From: Mugil cephalus
Lineage: Eukaryota; Chordata; Actinopteri; Mugiliformes; Mugilidae
Length of the DNA: 64,000 nt
NCBI RefSeq assembly: GCF_022458985.1
Contig: NC_061770.1
Coordinates: forward strand, 34,329,599-34,393,598
Reading direction: 5' to 3'
Shown: positions 24,172 through 35,569 of the stretch, one piece after another
How positions within the stretch are numbered: position 1 is the stretch's first letter
Layout of the letters: the number at the start of each line of letters is the position of its first letter
Notes under the pieces: model-generated
What the model was told of the DNA's origin: nothing
Database searches by the model: none
What the model saw: the letters and a program-made list of their open reading frames with translations, nothing else
Program-made: the position numbers and the translations under genes

Positions 24172-24450
24172 CGTACAGTACGTTTACATGCACATGAAAA
24201 AAATAAAAACGAATTATTGCCTTAATCCGACTTTAACTGGACAACTTAAGTGAATGTAAACACGTTACTCCGACTTAAAGTGTTCTCCTATCAGATTAAG
24301 ACGCCCAGATAATTCAACTGGAGACGTTTTTTCTCCAACATGTTTACGGTTTAATCAGACTACGACAAGATAACGCATGTGTGTGCGAATGCTCCACAAC
24401 CCCAGAACAAAAACATCCGAGAAAGACGGTTGCAGAAGAAGAAGAAGGTT
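24172..24450. repeat. Dispersed repeat with TTTACATGCAC / TGTAAACACG motifs
   Basis: ACGTTTACATGCACATGAA, TGAATGTAAACACGTTACTCCG, ACATGTTTACGGTTTAATCAG and GATAACGCATGTGTGTGCG belong to a recurring type of teleost DNA element. No coding sequence remains. Confidence 0.5.
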
Positions 24451-24629
24451 AACAGAGTCGGTAGAAGAACTGTCTGAGGGATAAAGCTGTATTATTATTT
24501 AATGTTTTTAGGGATAAAACTTCCTAAATCCTTTTGCACCTACTATACGAATGAATGGATTGAACTCGAATTATTTAGTCATTTTATTACTTTATTTGTT
24601 TTAAATGAATAATGTGCTGTCATTGCCTT

Positions 24630-25065
24630 TTGTGGAAAATTAAAAATTATAAATAAACTTTATCGAACCATCTTTTCCAAACAGAAATTAAACTTGTGTT
24701 GTCTAACCACGAACTGATCTCGCAGTCCGAGCCGAAAGGAGTCGAACGCAGGCTGAACATATCGAAGTCAGCGACACCAGCTGCTTCTCCATCTCTGCAG
24801 TTTTCTAACTGATTGTTCTGGATCAATAAAGATGGAACACGTGGAGGAAAAGTTAACTGAGGAGGTTTGGAGATACAAGCATTCGTACGAGTCGTCTTTG
24901 AAATTGCAAAATTTTGGCAAAAGTTTCGTCATTGTTGAAAGCGAAGCAGGAAGTAGAAACAAAAGTTAACTCGTCTGGTAAATAAAAAGAAACAGCGCTG
25001 ACTAGTGTTTGGGAGGTGTTGTTACAGAGTGAAGTATAAATGACTCACACCAGCACAGAGCGTAG
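24630..25065 (+). mobile_element. Harbinger-like DNA element relic, copy 3
   Basis: The best coding trace of the four copies: ATG at 24832 starts MEHVEEKLTEEVWRYKHSY, then SSL, very like the opening of a MADF domain. The frame then runs into non-homologous sequence. The left part matches 7215-7330. A piece of the right terminus, TACGTAGGTTACGGCGTC, appears at 25566-25583 and may mark the true end. Confidence 0.65.
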
Positions 25066-27980
25066 TAGAAGTGGAGCCAAACCTGAATACAGTATTCAGA
25101 AAGGCACAAATAACAGTATTTTTTTGAAAAAAAAAAAACACTTATTCTGAACAAATAGTTTTAAAAAGCTGCCTTTGATCATGCAACTTCAGCGAATATT
25201 TGTGCGTCTGCCTGGACTGAGTGACGTCAGGAGGAGGAGGAGGCTCTGACTGGACCAAACACGACTTAACTACATCATTATTTTTGTCAAACTGATTTTT
25301 CTTTTTACTTTAACTGGAGGCAGCAAATAACTTTTGGGAATCAGAGTTTGAGCGGGAAATTATTCCATTACATTAAGACGTCTGCAGTCCGGTTCTCTCA
25401 TGTTAGCATTCATTTGTTAGCATGCTAATTCAGACTCTGCTGGTAAATAGTAAACGGTAAATGGTCTTGATTTTATATAGCAGTTTTCTACCTATTGGTA
25501 CTCAAAGCCTTTACAGTTTTATTCAAATACAAATACAAATACTGGACGCTTTGCACACCACTAGTACGTAGGTTACGGCGTCTACGTATAAATCCGTTCT
25601 TGCAGTCTGACATCCGGCAGCTTCATCAATACCCGATACTAATCTTTTAAAACAAACGAGCCTCCTAAAACGATACCCCGATACCTTTAATACCTGTAGT
25701 TTAACACAGAAGTTTGCCTTTTAAAAACAGCTCACAGTGTTATTCTGCACAGGGCTGTTAGTTGTCCCATGACAGAAACCAAAATAACATACGGTCAATA
25801 GATAATTGAGGGACTTTTGAAGTCCATGAGGTATCTTGCAAACATTTTTACTAAAGTAAAAAACAAAAAAAAAACAAATGATTTTTATGTTCATTAGCAT
25901 GTCTTTGCAAAATCCATAATTATTTATCATGGAAACAGTCACTTACTAATAGAAAAATGACTAGCGATGTCTAAAATGTCAACTAAATAATGAACAACCA
26001 CCTTCTAATTAGCTAAACAATAATAAACCCATCTTAGAGTCTCAGATCTTGCCTCCACTTTATTCTGACATTAATATACTTCCATACATATGTGTGTTTG
26101 CCATTCAAGGTATCACCAAACCAAGCAGAAGCACTTTCACAAGTCGGCACTGTAGGATTTCAACTCAGAACCTTCCACTCAAAACCCAGTTTCTCCAACC
26201 TCTGTTTACTCTACGAACATAACTGAGCTCGTCAGTATGTGGGTGTCATTCTCAAATGAGAAGGGGAACTCCAAAAGTTCACCCACCGTGCAGCTGGGGC
26301 TTTCTGCTGCTATGCAGCGTGTTGTGTTTATGTAATTGCTGATCGGAGGCCATGTGAACCTGGCTTCTCACCCTCTCCGTCTTTAAATGACGGGTCCTAT
26401 AAAAAGCAGACTGACCCTGCTGCAACTCTGACCTGACAGCCAGCGGCTTGATGCCCGGGAGCAGCTGAGGCTCTTCCTTGTGCACGCATAACAAACGCCA
26501 CCACACCGCCTGACCGTACGCTCCGGCCCTGCAGGCACGCACATCCAAACGCAGTGCCAACCAAAAACCTTAGATCAGTGTAATCCTCCTATATATCACC
26601 ATGCAGGAATTCACAAGTCAGGCTGTGAGTGGTGGCGTCTGTGGTGTCGAGATGAAAACTTCATCGTCACATCGTGTTTCTTCCTGTATTTGTGCACGTT
26701 AAATAATAGTTTCTAATCGATACATATACATGTGCAGACTACAGCTCTATTGGATTTGCAGAGTGCCCAGAATAAGTAAATAAGATAAATAAATAGACAT
26801 CCTGCAGCTTTAATTTTAAATTTTGGAACATATTTATTCATAGTTCGAATTTCTGGGTCGGTCTTAAATCAGCGTTTGTTAGTTTTGCTAATGACTGTTC
26901 AAATTCTTTTTATTTTTTTGCATCATGTTTTACTGTTGTTTAGCTTCATATGATGCACATTTTGATTAAAGGACTTTCTGGGGTAATGACTGTTGGAATA
27001 GGATCAGAATGACCTGCAGAATATGCAGAAAGAACGAGTTTTACTTTCACTTCAGAAAGTTCTGGATTTGAAACGTACACACTTGTTCTGTATCTATTCA
27101 TATTTAATTCACAATACTTTTAAAGTGATTACATTTTTAACACGTTAACTTTACATAAAATGACATTAGAACGCAACTGGAGCAATATTAATATTAAAAC
27201 TGGAATTGTAAAATAATCCAACTGTACATCTGAGACTCAGGAAACCAACTTTACCATGAGAAGTTTCTCTTTCTGGTTTGGTCAATTTGTCTTTGCAACT
27301 TTTTTCCATTTTGTTTTCACGTCTCATTTTAGTTAAACATTTGGAGTTGAACAGCCATAGTACCAAATAACATTTAAAGTGCAAACTAAAGCACCATTAT
27401 TAAGTTTCTCTATACTATAGTTTCACACAAATTCGCTCTTGGATAAACAGTTATGATTAATTATTGAGATATGATGGAGCAGTTTTGGATTAAGATGCAT
27501 GAAGCTGAGGCAAAAGTTCAGGAAGAAGAAGGATAATCTGTTTCCACATGTCTGTATTTGGGCTACTTTCCAATTTGTATTTGTTCCATGTCACTGTAGA
27601 TTCAGTCTATGGTTATTAAAGGCAGAAAATGTCTCAAAGTACAGAAAATATAAAGGAGATATAACCACGCTGTGTCTCTTCTATGTAGTATACAAACCAG
27701 TCCGTGCAAAATGTTAACATTTAACTTGGTGCAAACAAGAACCTTCAATATCTGAGGTCCGATAGAAGCGTCTTGTGGAACAATGAATAAATAATGTGAA
27801 CAAATACCAAAGGTTGATGTTAAACTATCCAATAATGTTCTAGGATTCCTGTTCTGGCTTTTAAAATTTCTACATTTCACCAAGAATAAATCACCAGACA
27901 GTAACGGTGCGACGTCATCACGATTCACTCAGGTGTAGTCAAACGTCACAGCTGCTCACCTTTTCCAGGAGAGCCCCCGT

Positions 27981-30900
27981 TCATCTGTGCTCCACCACGA
28001 AGCTCATGGTGGTCCCGTCGAACGAGGGCGGGGCGATGATCCTGGGCCCTTGCTGGGAGGTGATGCTGATGACTGGCTGCTTCATGCTCATGAACCCTTG
28101 TGGCGGCAGCGGCCTGTTGGCGGCGGCCTGCTGTTGAGCCCCGGTAGCCGCCGCCGCCGCCATCTGCGGAGTCTTTCCGGTGGCCATGTAGTAGGGACTC
28201 TCCATGTACAAGCCCTCCGACGGCTGCGACGACACCTTCTCCGCGCTCTCCGGCTCCGACTGCATCGACATCTGGGACTGCACCAGCGCGCGGGCGGGAA
28301 TCACCGAAGGCGCCGGCATGAAGCCCGGGTAGATCATGTAGGTGTGACCGTAGGCGCCGGGGCTGAGGGCTAGAGGCGACATTGGCATGGGAACGGGCGT
28401 CATGGGGGGCTGAGGCATGGGCACGTCCACGTATTGACCCGTTTCTGGATCGAAGAGGCGCTTGGTGGCCGGCTGCACTGGAGTATCCACCAGATAGTAG
28501 CTTCCAGTTGTGGGATCCAGGAGCATCTTTCGTTGGGTGGCCTGGAAGGGGTCCAGCGTGGGGGCCGGGGTGATTGCAGGGGAAAAGCAGTAGAGCTGTG
28601 GCTGGTTGGCGGACATGCCCACAGGCAAGGAGTGGTAGATGGTAGCGGGAGGGATTTCTGGTGACTGGGTTTCCATCATGAAGCTGGAGCAGTTAGGGGT
28701 TTGGTTGTGGTCTTCTTGACCAACGGCTCCCGTGAATCCCGGCGGAGTGGTCGGGTTTGACTGGTACGTATACACAGACGTCTTCTCAGCTGATGGCTGT
28801 TGTTTGCCGTTGGCGGGGTGAGACTTGACAGGAATGGTTAGGTAGTTCTCACTGTCGGCTGACGAGCTCGAGTACTCCTGCGCAAACCTGTCCGCCTCCT
28901 TCGATTCAGCCCCTTCGTTTCCGCCCAGCCTCGTCTGATTGGTTTTCAGCGTCACGGGCAGTTTTGGCGACTTAGGGACGAAGGTTTTGGCGCTGAAAGG
29001 CGTTTGCGTGACGGTGTTCGTTTGGGGAGTCTTTGAGGTTGTGAAGGACTTGACGCTGGAGCTTAGGCTGAACATGTTTTTGCTTCCCGTTCCTTGCAGC
29101 GACTTCGCTCCTAGCCGGTCATCGTAGCTGCTGAACGACTGAAGGGTCTTGAGCAGGTCTTTGTCGTCGCGCCTCAGTAGGCCGTCATAATTGGGGGATG
29201 CCGGTAGCGCCGGTGGAGTCTTATCCATGTTGGGATACGAGTCTCTCCTGCCGACCTTGTCCACGCTGGACCCTCGAGCTCCCTCCTCCTCCAGGCCTCC
29301 GTGCTCCTCGCTGGCTATCAGCGACAGCACGTGGCTGTCCGTCAGGGGCTGGGGCTCGTTCTTCCGCTTCCATTCGTTTTTTTCAAACACGTACAGCTGC
29401 TCCATGGTTTTCACAGCGGCCTGGAGTTTCTGCAGCGCCACCTGGTTCGCCATCTTCGACTCCGGCTTCTTGTCTGCAGCGTCTGACGCCTTTTCCTGCC
29501 TCACTGAACCCGCTCTGCTTTCAATTCTCAAGCCAATGCTTCCATCTGAGCAGCTATTTGAGGGGCCTACGGTTGACCTTCTTTGCGGCGGAGCACTTTT
29601 AGCGCCCTCTGGAGACAGCCTGTCTGCGTCGAAGGGCTCCCGTTTATTCACCTCATAATTTCCAGACTGTTTTCCATGACTATTAGTGTTCACAGACTGA
29701 CATTTTATAACTATAGGAGACACTGAATTGTTATTTCTACTGGACATTTGCTTCTTGTGCTCTTGGTAGTTGTCAACAGAAGCAAAGTTAGATTTGTTTT
29801 CGACGTTATCCAGAGAGACGAAGTGATAGGAGCTTTTAACCAGCTTACGCACGTCTCTCACCTGGTGAATGGGCGTCTGCAGCTTCCCCTTATTATCTCT
29901 AATGTCCCTAACCATGAAATGCGGCACTTTATCCGAGGACTCACCCTTCAAAGCAGCAGCCAGCGCTTGACATTTGAAGTCATCCGTTCTGATGAGGCTG
30001 GCCGCGTTACAGCCTATATTAGGAGCGCGCAGCTTGGAGACGCCGAAAGGCTCCGTTTTATTGTCTCTGATGCTCCTTAGATTTATTTTAATTTCCGGAG
30101 ATTTAGATGTAGCCACTCTCCCGGAGTCTGCGACGTACAGAGTGTTGTCGGAGCGCAGCTTTATCCCACCTCCACCTCCACCTCCGCATTGAGAATAATT
30201 CGCGCTCCGCAGCTGCTGTCCAACTTCTCCGTCACTCGGCAGCAGTTGGATACTTGGTACAAACAAATGAGACATTTTCGTGGGTCTGCCGCTGCCCGCC
30301 GAGCACTGATCCCCCTCGCCCTCTTTGTCATAAGCCGGAGGCAGCTTGTCCTCTGGTGTTTTATCGTTTTTATGATCCTTTTGAAACTCTAGCTCCTCGT
30401 CCTTCCAGCATCTGAACGCGCTATTTTGGCTGCGAAGCAGCGTGCTTTTGGAAGCTTCCAATGCGCCTTTTTTAGTATCGATTCCAGCTTCATTCGCCGG
30501 CTCCAAATTAGTTTCTGGTGCGGCTGCGTCTCGTCTCCGGGAGTCGCTCCTGGTATCACATGAGCCGCTGTCCACTATGTCCCCCAGCTCGTCCACGCAC
30601 ATGACGGTGTAGTCGGAGCTGCATTCCGAGAACCTGGAGCTCTGTCTGTGCAGCTCCCTGCTCCCCTTCCCCCTGTGCCCGTCGCCCTCCTGGTGCGCGA
30701 AGCACGGGGAAGGCGCGCGGTGCGGCTCGCTTATCTCCCCCCTCTCCATCTTGCGCTCCTGCTCGAACTGCATCTTCTTAGAAATCACGTTTTTGATCAG
30801 GCTCGAGGCGAATATCGCCTTCTTGTGAGTGTCCTCCATGGTTTTGCAGGGAGGCTTGCTGGCCTCTCTCCTCTGGCCGCTTTGCAAAGTGTCGGTAACT

Positions 30901-32540
30901 TCATCCGTGGAACGTGATCCCGCAGCGTTTTGTGCAAAGTTAGTGCGCCTTTCTCCCGCAGACATTCCCGATTTGACATTGCAACGAAAATTCAGAGTCT
31001 CCGTGAGCCTTATCACGCCGCCGTGTCCCTGGCCAAATTTCCCCATCAGCTCTATCCTCTTTGTCGCCTCGCTGTGGGGGTCGCCATTCAAGGTGAAGAT
31101 CCTGCTGGTGGGCGGCTTGATGCTGGCCAGCGCGGCGCCCTTATATCCTCTATTGTCTGTGTTTTTTGCTATTTCAAATGGGTTTTTATGGGACGCCACA
31201 CTTTTGTCCAGTCCCCGTGACATGTTCACGTTGCCATATTTCAGGTCGACAAACGTGGACCACCTGTTTATGCCCAGCCCGTGCTCGGATGCCGAGGACT
31301 CGCTGGAGGTGCTGAAATTGATGGCATCAAAGTAAGGATAAGCCAGGCTCCTGAAGGCTCCGGCTGTCAGGTTGCGCACCTCCTTGTCAGCGTCGTCCAG
31401 CTCGCTGACAGCGCTGGACGTGCCGCTGGAGTACCCGGTGACCTCTTTCCCTCTCAATATGCCGCCAAAATGCAAGCGCCCGGGCGCGGCTATGACACAA
31501 CTCGCCCCGTCACGCAGCGCCTCCGCCTTCCCATCCACTCCCCTCAACACATAGCGGCTCGCGTCCCCGGAGCGCCTGGCATGATAAAGAATATTTCCCC
31601 GTTCTTGGATGTTGCTGGGGTCATTTATAGCTCGAGAGGTGGCTCTGATTGACAGGTGGATCTGTCCGGCGCTGTTGCCACTGCGCTGCTGCTCCTGTTC
31701 CTCCTGCTGCAGCAGCCGCCGCTCCTCCTGGGACTTTGACACGCTCTCATCTGAGCTGGCGAACTTGGCCGCGTCGCGCGGATCACTTTCAAGCAGAGTG
31801 CTGACTGCTGCTGAGCCCCCCCTCTCCCCCGCGGCTCCATCACCGTCGAAAGAAGCGTAGTCGACGAACGCGTACGCCCGGCCGCCGTCCTCCACCTCCC
31901 AGCCGGCGGAGGAGCCCACCCCGAGGTCGTAGTCCCCCTCGCTGTCGGACAGCTCCGAGAGCTGGATCTCGTGCGTGGTGATGTAGTGGGACTCGTCCTC
32001 CAGTGCGCACGGGACGCAGTCGTCAGAAAGCACAGAGCTCACACCGTCGTCCTCCTCCTCTTCCTCCTCTTCCTCCTCCTCCCCCGACTCGGTTTTCCCG
32101 CTCAGGTGATTATCAGAGGTGTGCAGCTCCTCGCGTGTCTTTTTGTCGTTCTCCGCTTTGGACACAGCTGGCCGCCGCTCCATTACGCGCAGGCTTTGTC
32201 CCGGTTCCGCGTGCGAACAGGGGGCAGGTGATGGCGAGGATGGACCAGAGGGACCCGCCGTCACATCCTCTCCACCTTTGTCTTTATTCTTTTCAGTTTC
32301 AGTCTCGGCTTTTGTCGCCAGCTCATGGTTTGTCTCCGTTGCGCGCAAAGCCCCCTCGCCACAGATGCCGATAAGTCCCGATACTTCATCCCCCCCACCA
32401 AAGTCAGAGTCCTTATCCAGTTTTGTCCCTGCCGTGCCCTCATCCACTAGCTCCAAATCAACGCCTCGGTCTCGCTTGTCTTGTTGTGCGTCTCGCCGGC
32501 GCGTCCCCGACGTCTCCACGCAGCTTCGCTCGTTCTTCAT
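27981..32540 (-). CDS. c4orf54: C4orf54 (FOPV) orthologue, DUF4585-type C-terminus
   Basis: A single unbroken frame of 1,520 codons (1,519 residues). The first in-frame ATG is at 32540 (MKNERSCVE, G at -3). Upstream codons in frame have no ATG before a stop at 32673-32675. The protein is mostly low-complexity and probably disordered: an acidic EEEEEEEEEEDD run near residue 160, a Gly run, and poly-Ala/Gln near the C-terminus. The only folded-looking block is about residues 1338-1420, with MLLDPTTGSYYLVDTPVQP and RLFDPETGQYVDVPMP, which I recognise as the DUF4585 region shared by C4orf54, PROB1 and C10orf71. Proximity to trmt10a favours C4orf54. The human protein is poorly characterised. Extra 5' exons are possible. 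A GTGAGC donor-like site lies just after the stop codon. Confidence 0.85.
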   Translation of the reverse strand: MKNERSCVETSGTRRRDAQQDKRDRGVDLELVDEGTAGTKLDKDSDFGGGDEVSGLIGICGEGALRATETNHELATKAETETEKNKDKGGEDVTAGPSGPSSPSPAPCSHAEPGQSLRVMERRPAVSKAENDKKTREELHTSDNHLSGKTESGEEEEEEEEEEDDGVSSVLSDDCVPCALEDESHYITTHEIQLSELSDSEGDYDLGVGSSAGWEVEDGGRAYAFVDYASFDGDGAAGERGGSAAVSTLLESDPRDAAKFASSDESVSKSQEERRLLQQEEQEQQRSGNSAGQIHLSIRATSRAINDPSNIQERGNILYHARRSGDASRYVLRGVDGKAEALRDGASCVIAAPGRLHFGGILRGKEVTGYSSGTSSAVSELDDADKEVRNLTAGAFRSLAYPYFDAINFSTSSESSASEHGLGINRWSTFVDLKYGNVNMSRGLDKSVASHKNPFEIAKNTDNRGYKGAALASIKPPTSRIFTLNGDPHSEATKRIELMGKFGQGHGGVIRLTETLNFRCNVKSGMSAGERRTNFAQNAAGSRSTDEVTDTLQSGQRREASKPPCKTMEDTHKKAIFASSLIKNVISKKMQFEQERKMERGEISEPHRAPSPCFAHQEGDGHRGKGSRELHRQSSRFSECSSDYTVMCVDELGDIVDSGSCDTRSDSRRRDAAAPETNLEPANEAGIDTKKGALEASKSTLLRSQNSAFRCWKDEELEFQKDHKNDKTPEDKLPPAYDKEGEGDQCSAGSGRPTKMSHLFVPSIQLLPSDGEVGQQLRSANYSQCGGGGGGGIKLRSDNTLYVADSGRVATSKSPEIKINLRSIRDNKTEPFGVSKLRAPNIGCNAASLIRTDDFKCQALAAALKGESSDKVPHFMVRDIRDNKGKLQTPIHQVRDVRKLVKSSYHFVSLDNVENKSNFASVDNYQEHKKQMSSRNNNSVSPIVIKCQSVNTNSHGKQSGNYEVNKREPFDADRLSPEGAKSAPPQRRSTVGPSNSCSDGSIGLRIESRAGSVRQEKASDAADKKPESKMANQVALQKLQAAVKTMEQLYVFEKNEWKRKNEPQPLTDSHVLSLIASEEHGGLEEEGARGSSVDKVGRRDSYPNMDKTPPALPASPNYDGLLRRDDKDLLKTLQSFSSYDDRLGAKSLQGTGSKNMFSLSSSVKSFTTSKTPQTNTVTQTPFSAKTFVPKSPKLPVTLKTNQTRLGGNEGAESKEADRFAQEYSSSSADSENYLTIPVKSHPANGKQQPSAEKTSVYTYQSNPTTPPGFTGAVGQEDHNQTPNCSSFMMETQSPEIPPATIYHSLPVGMSANQPQLYCFSPAITPAPTLDPFQATQRKMLLDPTTGSYYLVDTPVQPATKRLFDPETGQYVDVPMPQPPMTPVPMPMSPLALSPGAYGHTYMIYPGFMPAPSVIPARALVQSQMSMQSEPESAEKVSSQPSEGLYMESPYYMATGKTPQMAAAAATGAQQQAAANRPLPPQGFMSMKQPVISITSQQGPRIIAPPSFDGTTMSFVVEHR

Positions 32541-33200
32541 GGCCGAAGCGGCGGGTTTTATCTCACGTTTAGCGCCTGGCAGAAGAAGAGAAGCGACAGA
32601 GATGGAGCCCCCCAGGATTCCGCCGCGTCCCGGGCTGAGATGGTGCTGCGCGCAAAGCAAAGCGGGGTCCGGTCACACAGACTCCGGTGACACCGAAGCG
32701 CTCCAGACATTCCAGCGCACGGGCGCACGAAGCCTCAAGTCCAGCATCTAAAAAGGAGCAGAGACATTACTAACTACTGTCTAGGACACGGGATTCTCAG
32801 CTGAGGGCTCGCGGACCAATGCCAGTCGTGCAGGATGAAGTTGAAGACAAAGCAGATGTTTTTTTAAGGTTATTGAATCTGGTCTCATATTTCATTACGC
32901 ACAGACTTCAGCTGCTGTTCACGAGAAAAAGTTTCACGAGTTTGACTAAAAAACAGCAATTATCTCATTTGTTGCTTCGTTATTAAGTCTGGGTGGCAAC
33001 TGGGCAGATTTGCTCATGTAGCTAATATTAGTAAATCATCTGACACCACATTCCGTCCACATATACACCTGATAATGACTTTTCTTTAATTCTGAAGGCG
33101 TTTAAATCAGAACCAGTCCGTCAGTGTTTGGTCATTTCTAAACCAGGAAATGACTCCAGCTCTGGTTCTTTCCATGTCTGCATCTATAATATTTAAACTT
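32541..33200. other. Upstream region of c4orf54
   Basis: GC-rich up to about 32740, then AT-rich. It presumably contains the 5' UTR and promoter, but I see no decisive TATA box or initiator. No exon with clear splice sites was recognised. Confidence 0.35.
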
Positions 33201-33251
33201 TTAGTTTTAAGCCTGACGGACACAACAAACAGGTCACTGCCTGACTTTTAA

Positions 33252-33257
<6 letters not shown>

Positions 33258-33287
<30 letters not shown>
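33258..33287. repeat. (GA)n microsatellite
   Basis: Uninterrupted GA dinucleotides, about 15 units. Confidence 0.95.
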
Positions 33288-33288
<1 letters not shown>

Positions 33289-33506
33289 ACACAAGCGTCG
33301 TGACAAAATGTGCGGAGCGCCGCAGAGGATGTGTGCTGAGTTTGTGACCACACGCGTAAAGGACGTTCGGCGGATAAACACCTGAGTTAAAGCAGCGTCC
33401 GGTCCAGAACAGGACAAACACCGTCTGTGACTGACAGCGTGGGGGTTAAACTGTGTCCATGAGTCCCACCGGTGGCCTTTCACAGAGGACACGTGATCCA
33501 TAACAT

Positions 33507-33890
33507 GAGGAGGAAGGAAGGAAGGAAGGAAGGAAGGAAGGAAGGAAGGAAGGAAGGAAGGAAATATCGAAGGAAGGAAGGAATGCAAGATGGAAGGAAG
33601 GAAGGAAGAAAGGAAGGAAGGAATGCAAGATGGAAGGAAGGAAGGAAATATGGAAGGAAGGAAGACAGGAAGGAATGCAAGATGGAAGCAAAGGAGGAAG
33701 GAAGGAAGAAGGAAGGAAGGAAGGAAGGAAGGAAGGAAGGCAAGATGGAAGGAAGGAAGGAAGGAAGGAAGGAAGGAAGGAAATATAGAAGGAAAGAAGG
33801 AAAAAAGGAGGGAAGGAAATATGGACGGAAATAAGGAAGGAAGGAAGGAAGGAAGGAAATAAGGAAGGAAGGAAGGAAGGAAGGAAGGAT
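33507..33890. repeat. (GGAA)n tetranucleotide array
   Basis: About 380 bp of GGAA with scattered ATATC and TGCAAGATGG interruptions that recur, suggesting array growth by slippage plus local duplication. It is open in several frames on both strands, but the predicted KEGRKEGR and FLPSFLPS peptides are only the repeat read as codons. Confidence 0.95.
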
Positions 33891-34029
33891 ATTATTAATG
33901 TCGTTTCATTTGTTTGACTTGGTTTTGTCTTTGTCCATTTTCAGGACTTTTGAGAAAATCTGTTGATGTTTTGAATAATTTTTATGCAGAAATGTAAAAT
34001 AATAGTGTAAATACTTAAAACCAGCAGCC

Positions 34030-34125
34030 TGTATATATACATATACATATACACATACATATACATATACATATATACATTTACATGTATATAAATACAC
34101 ACACATATAAATATATATATGCATG
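34030..34125. repeat. (TATACA)n-type AT-rich repeat
   Basis: Alternating TATACA, CATATA and ATATAT units; imperfect. Confidence 0.85.
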
Positions 34126-34959
34126 TGTCACCGGTGCAGCCTGAGTCAGACTCTACTGTAATTAGAATGAATAACTGGGCTTGGTGATGGTCGGCTGGCA
34201 GGGATCCTGAACTCACCACCAATCTCTGAGGAGGTTTTCGATGTCGGGCTGTTGGGAGGCAACAAAATCTCCCCCTCTACCCCCCCACAGCGCCAACAGT
34301 GTAACACAGTAGAGGCTGAGCAGGAAAGCAGAGATGACCCTGAGCTTAACTGGGTGAAACTCTGCTCTACTTGTGTCAAACACTGGATCCACGTTTCCCA
34401 CCCACGGCTCGACCGCGGCCCCGCGAGTAAAACACGCAGCGCTAAGAGATGTCAAATCTGGACTTCTGCAAAGGATTCATGTAGCATCCGGACTGCTCTA
34501 CACAATATACAACAAGCTCCATTAAAACTGCATCTAAAAAAGACAACAGTACTTAGAATAATCATTACATTTAAATAAATGAGCATTTTTTGCACTAACA
34601 CACAAGTAAACGAATGCGTATTTTAAGATGACGTTTCAAGTTTTTAACCAATCAAAGAAAAATTTGCATAAAAAAAAATATATTAAATAAATATTTCCTT
34701 GCAAAGAAACTAGAAACCAATTTATTTTAGGAGCCATTTTGGAAATGGCTGCCAAAGGCCTGCTACTGTGCAGAGCATGGGTGAATCCATCAAACTGTAT
34801 ACACCATATGTCGTCAAACGTTGTCGGCCAACTGTCGCACTATGTTCGGCGAACGATGAGGTTTAGCTGAGCCTCTGATACGCTGCATAATGAACCCGAG
34901 TGTCTTACTGGTGTTAATTATCAAATAATGAGTAAATCAAGACACCTGTGAGGTTATAC

Positions 34960-35485
34960 ACTGATCAGGCATAACATTATGACCACCTTCCTAATATTGT
35001 GTAGGTCTCCCTTGTGTTTCTGAAACAGTTGTGACTCATCAGAGAATGGACATTGGTCTTCAGGGGGTCCTCTAGTGTCACAGTGTTGTTATTTATATAA
35101 CAAAACTACATTTTTGACAGTTTCAATATGTCTGTTCTCAACATTTTCGGTATCAGAGTCAACAAATAACAGACAATGTGTTCAAAACTGAACAAAACTG
35201 ATTGTTTCCTGTGTTAAGCTCCTTGTTTTAGTCATTTTTGTCTGTGAAGAACTTTCAAATGTGTTGGTTTTGTATCGACACGAAGCACAGAAACCAAAAT
35301 TTTGTCTTCATTAGCGGATCACTGGTACCAAAATGACCCGATACTCACAATTTCTTTCTATGTATTTTTATGGAAAGTTTTTAATGTTAGGAAATCCAGA
35401 AGTTTCCTAACAGAACACTGTCACAAGATGGTCAATGTTAGTTGCTACTACTGTAAGTGGTCATAATGTTATGGCCAGTTGGTCT
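34960..35485 (-). mobile_element. Tc1/mariner-like relic, interrupted
   Basis: Left end TGATCAGGCATAACATTATG and GTGACTCATCAGAGAATGGAC; right end GTGGTCATAATGTTATGGCC near 35458-35477. The interior (~35120-35450) is unrelated AT-rich DNA with GATACC-type motifs. The transposase frame is lost. It abuts the GATAC satellite. Confidence 0.65.
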
Positions 35486-35569
35486 ATGTATGGTAGCCAA
35501 GGGTAAGAGTTTGAATTATGCCATCAAGATCATTAGATGTATGATTTTTTGGGTAAACGTACCCTTCAA

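Larger units (their letters stand above)
18161..27980. other. Gene-poor spacer between trmt10a and c4orf54
   Basis: No coding exon was recognised over almost 10 kb. Part of the right side is probably the 3' UTR of c4orf54, whose last base cannot be fixed. The spacer contains dispersed repeats (18.84-20.2, 21.14-21.38, 23.56, 24.2 and 24.6 kb), a (TTA)n tract at 18247-18277, and many A/T runs. mttp, the gene next to TRMT10A in mammals, is not visible here. Confidence 0.6.

Noticed and set aside
18161..27980. A hidden mttp gene between trmt10a and c4orf54
   Set aside because: No exon with splice signals and an MTTP-like frame could be found on either strand.
32541..32660. 40-residue N-terminal extension of c4orf54
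   Set aside because: The codon at 32660 is TTG; no ATG is in frame before the stop at 32673-32675, so I start at 32540.
29191..32751. Long plus-strand ORFs (up to 210 residues) over c4orf54
   Set aside because: They are antisense shadows of a GC-rich, biased coding sequence.
33446..33862. ORFs on both strands reading KEGRKEGR or FLPSFLPS
   Set aside because: Translation of a GGAA microsatellite.
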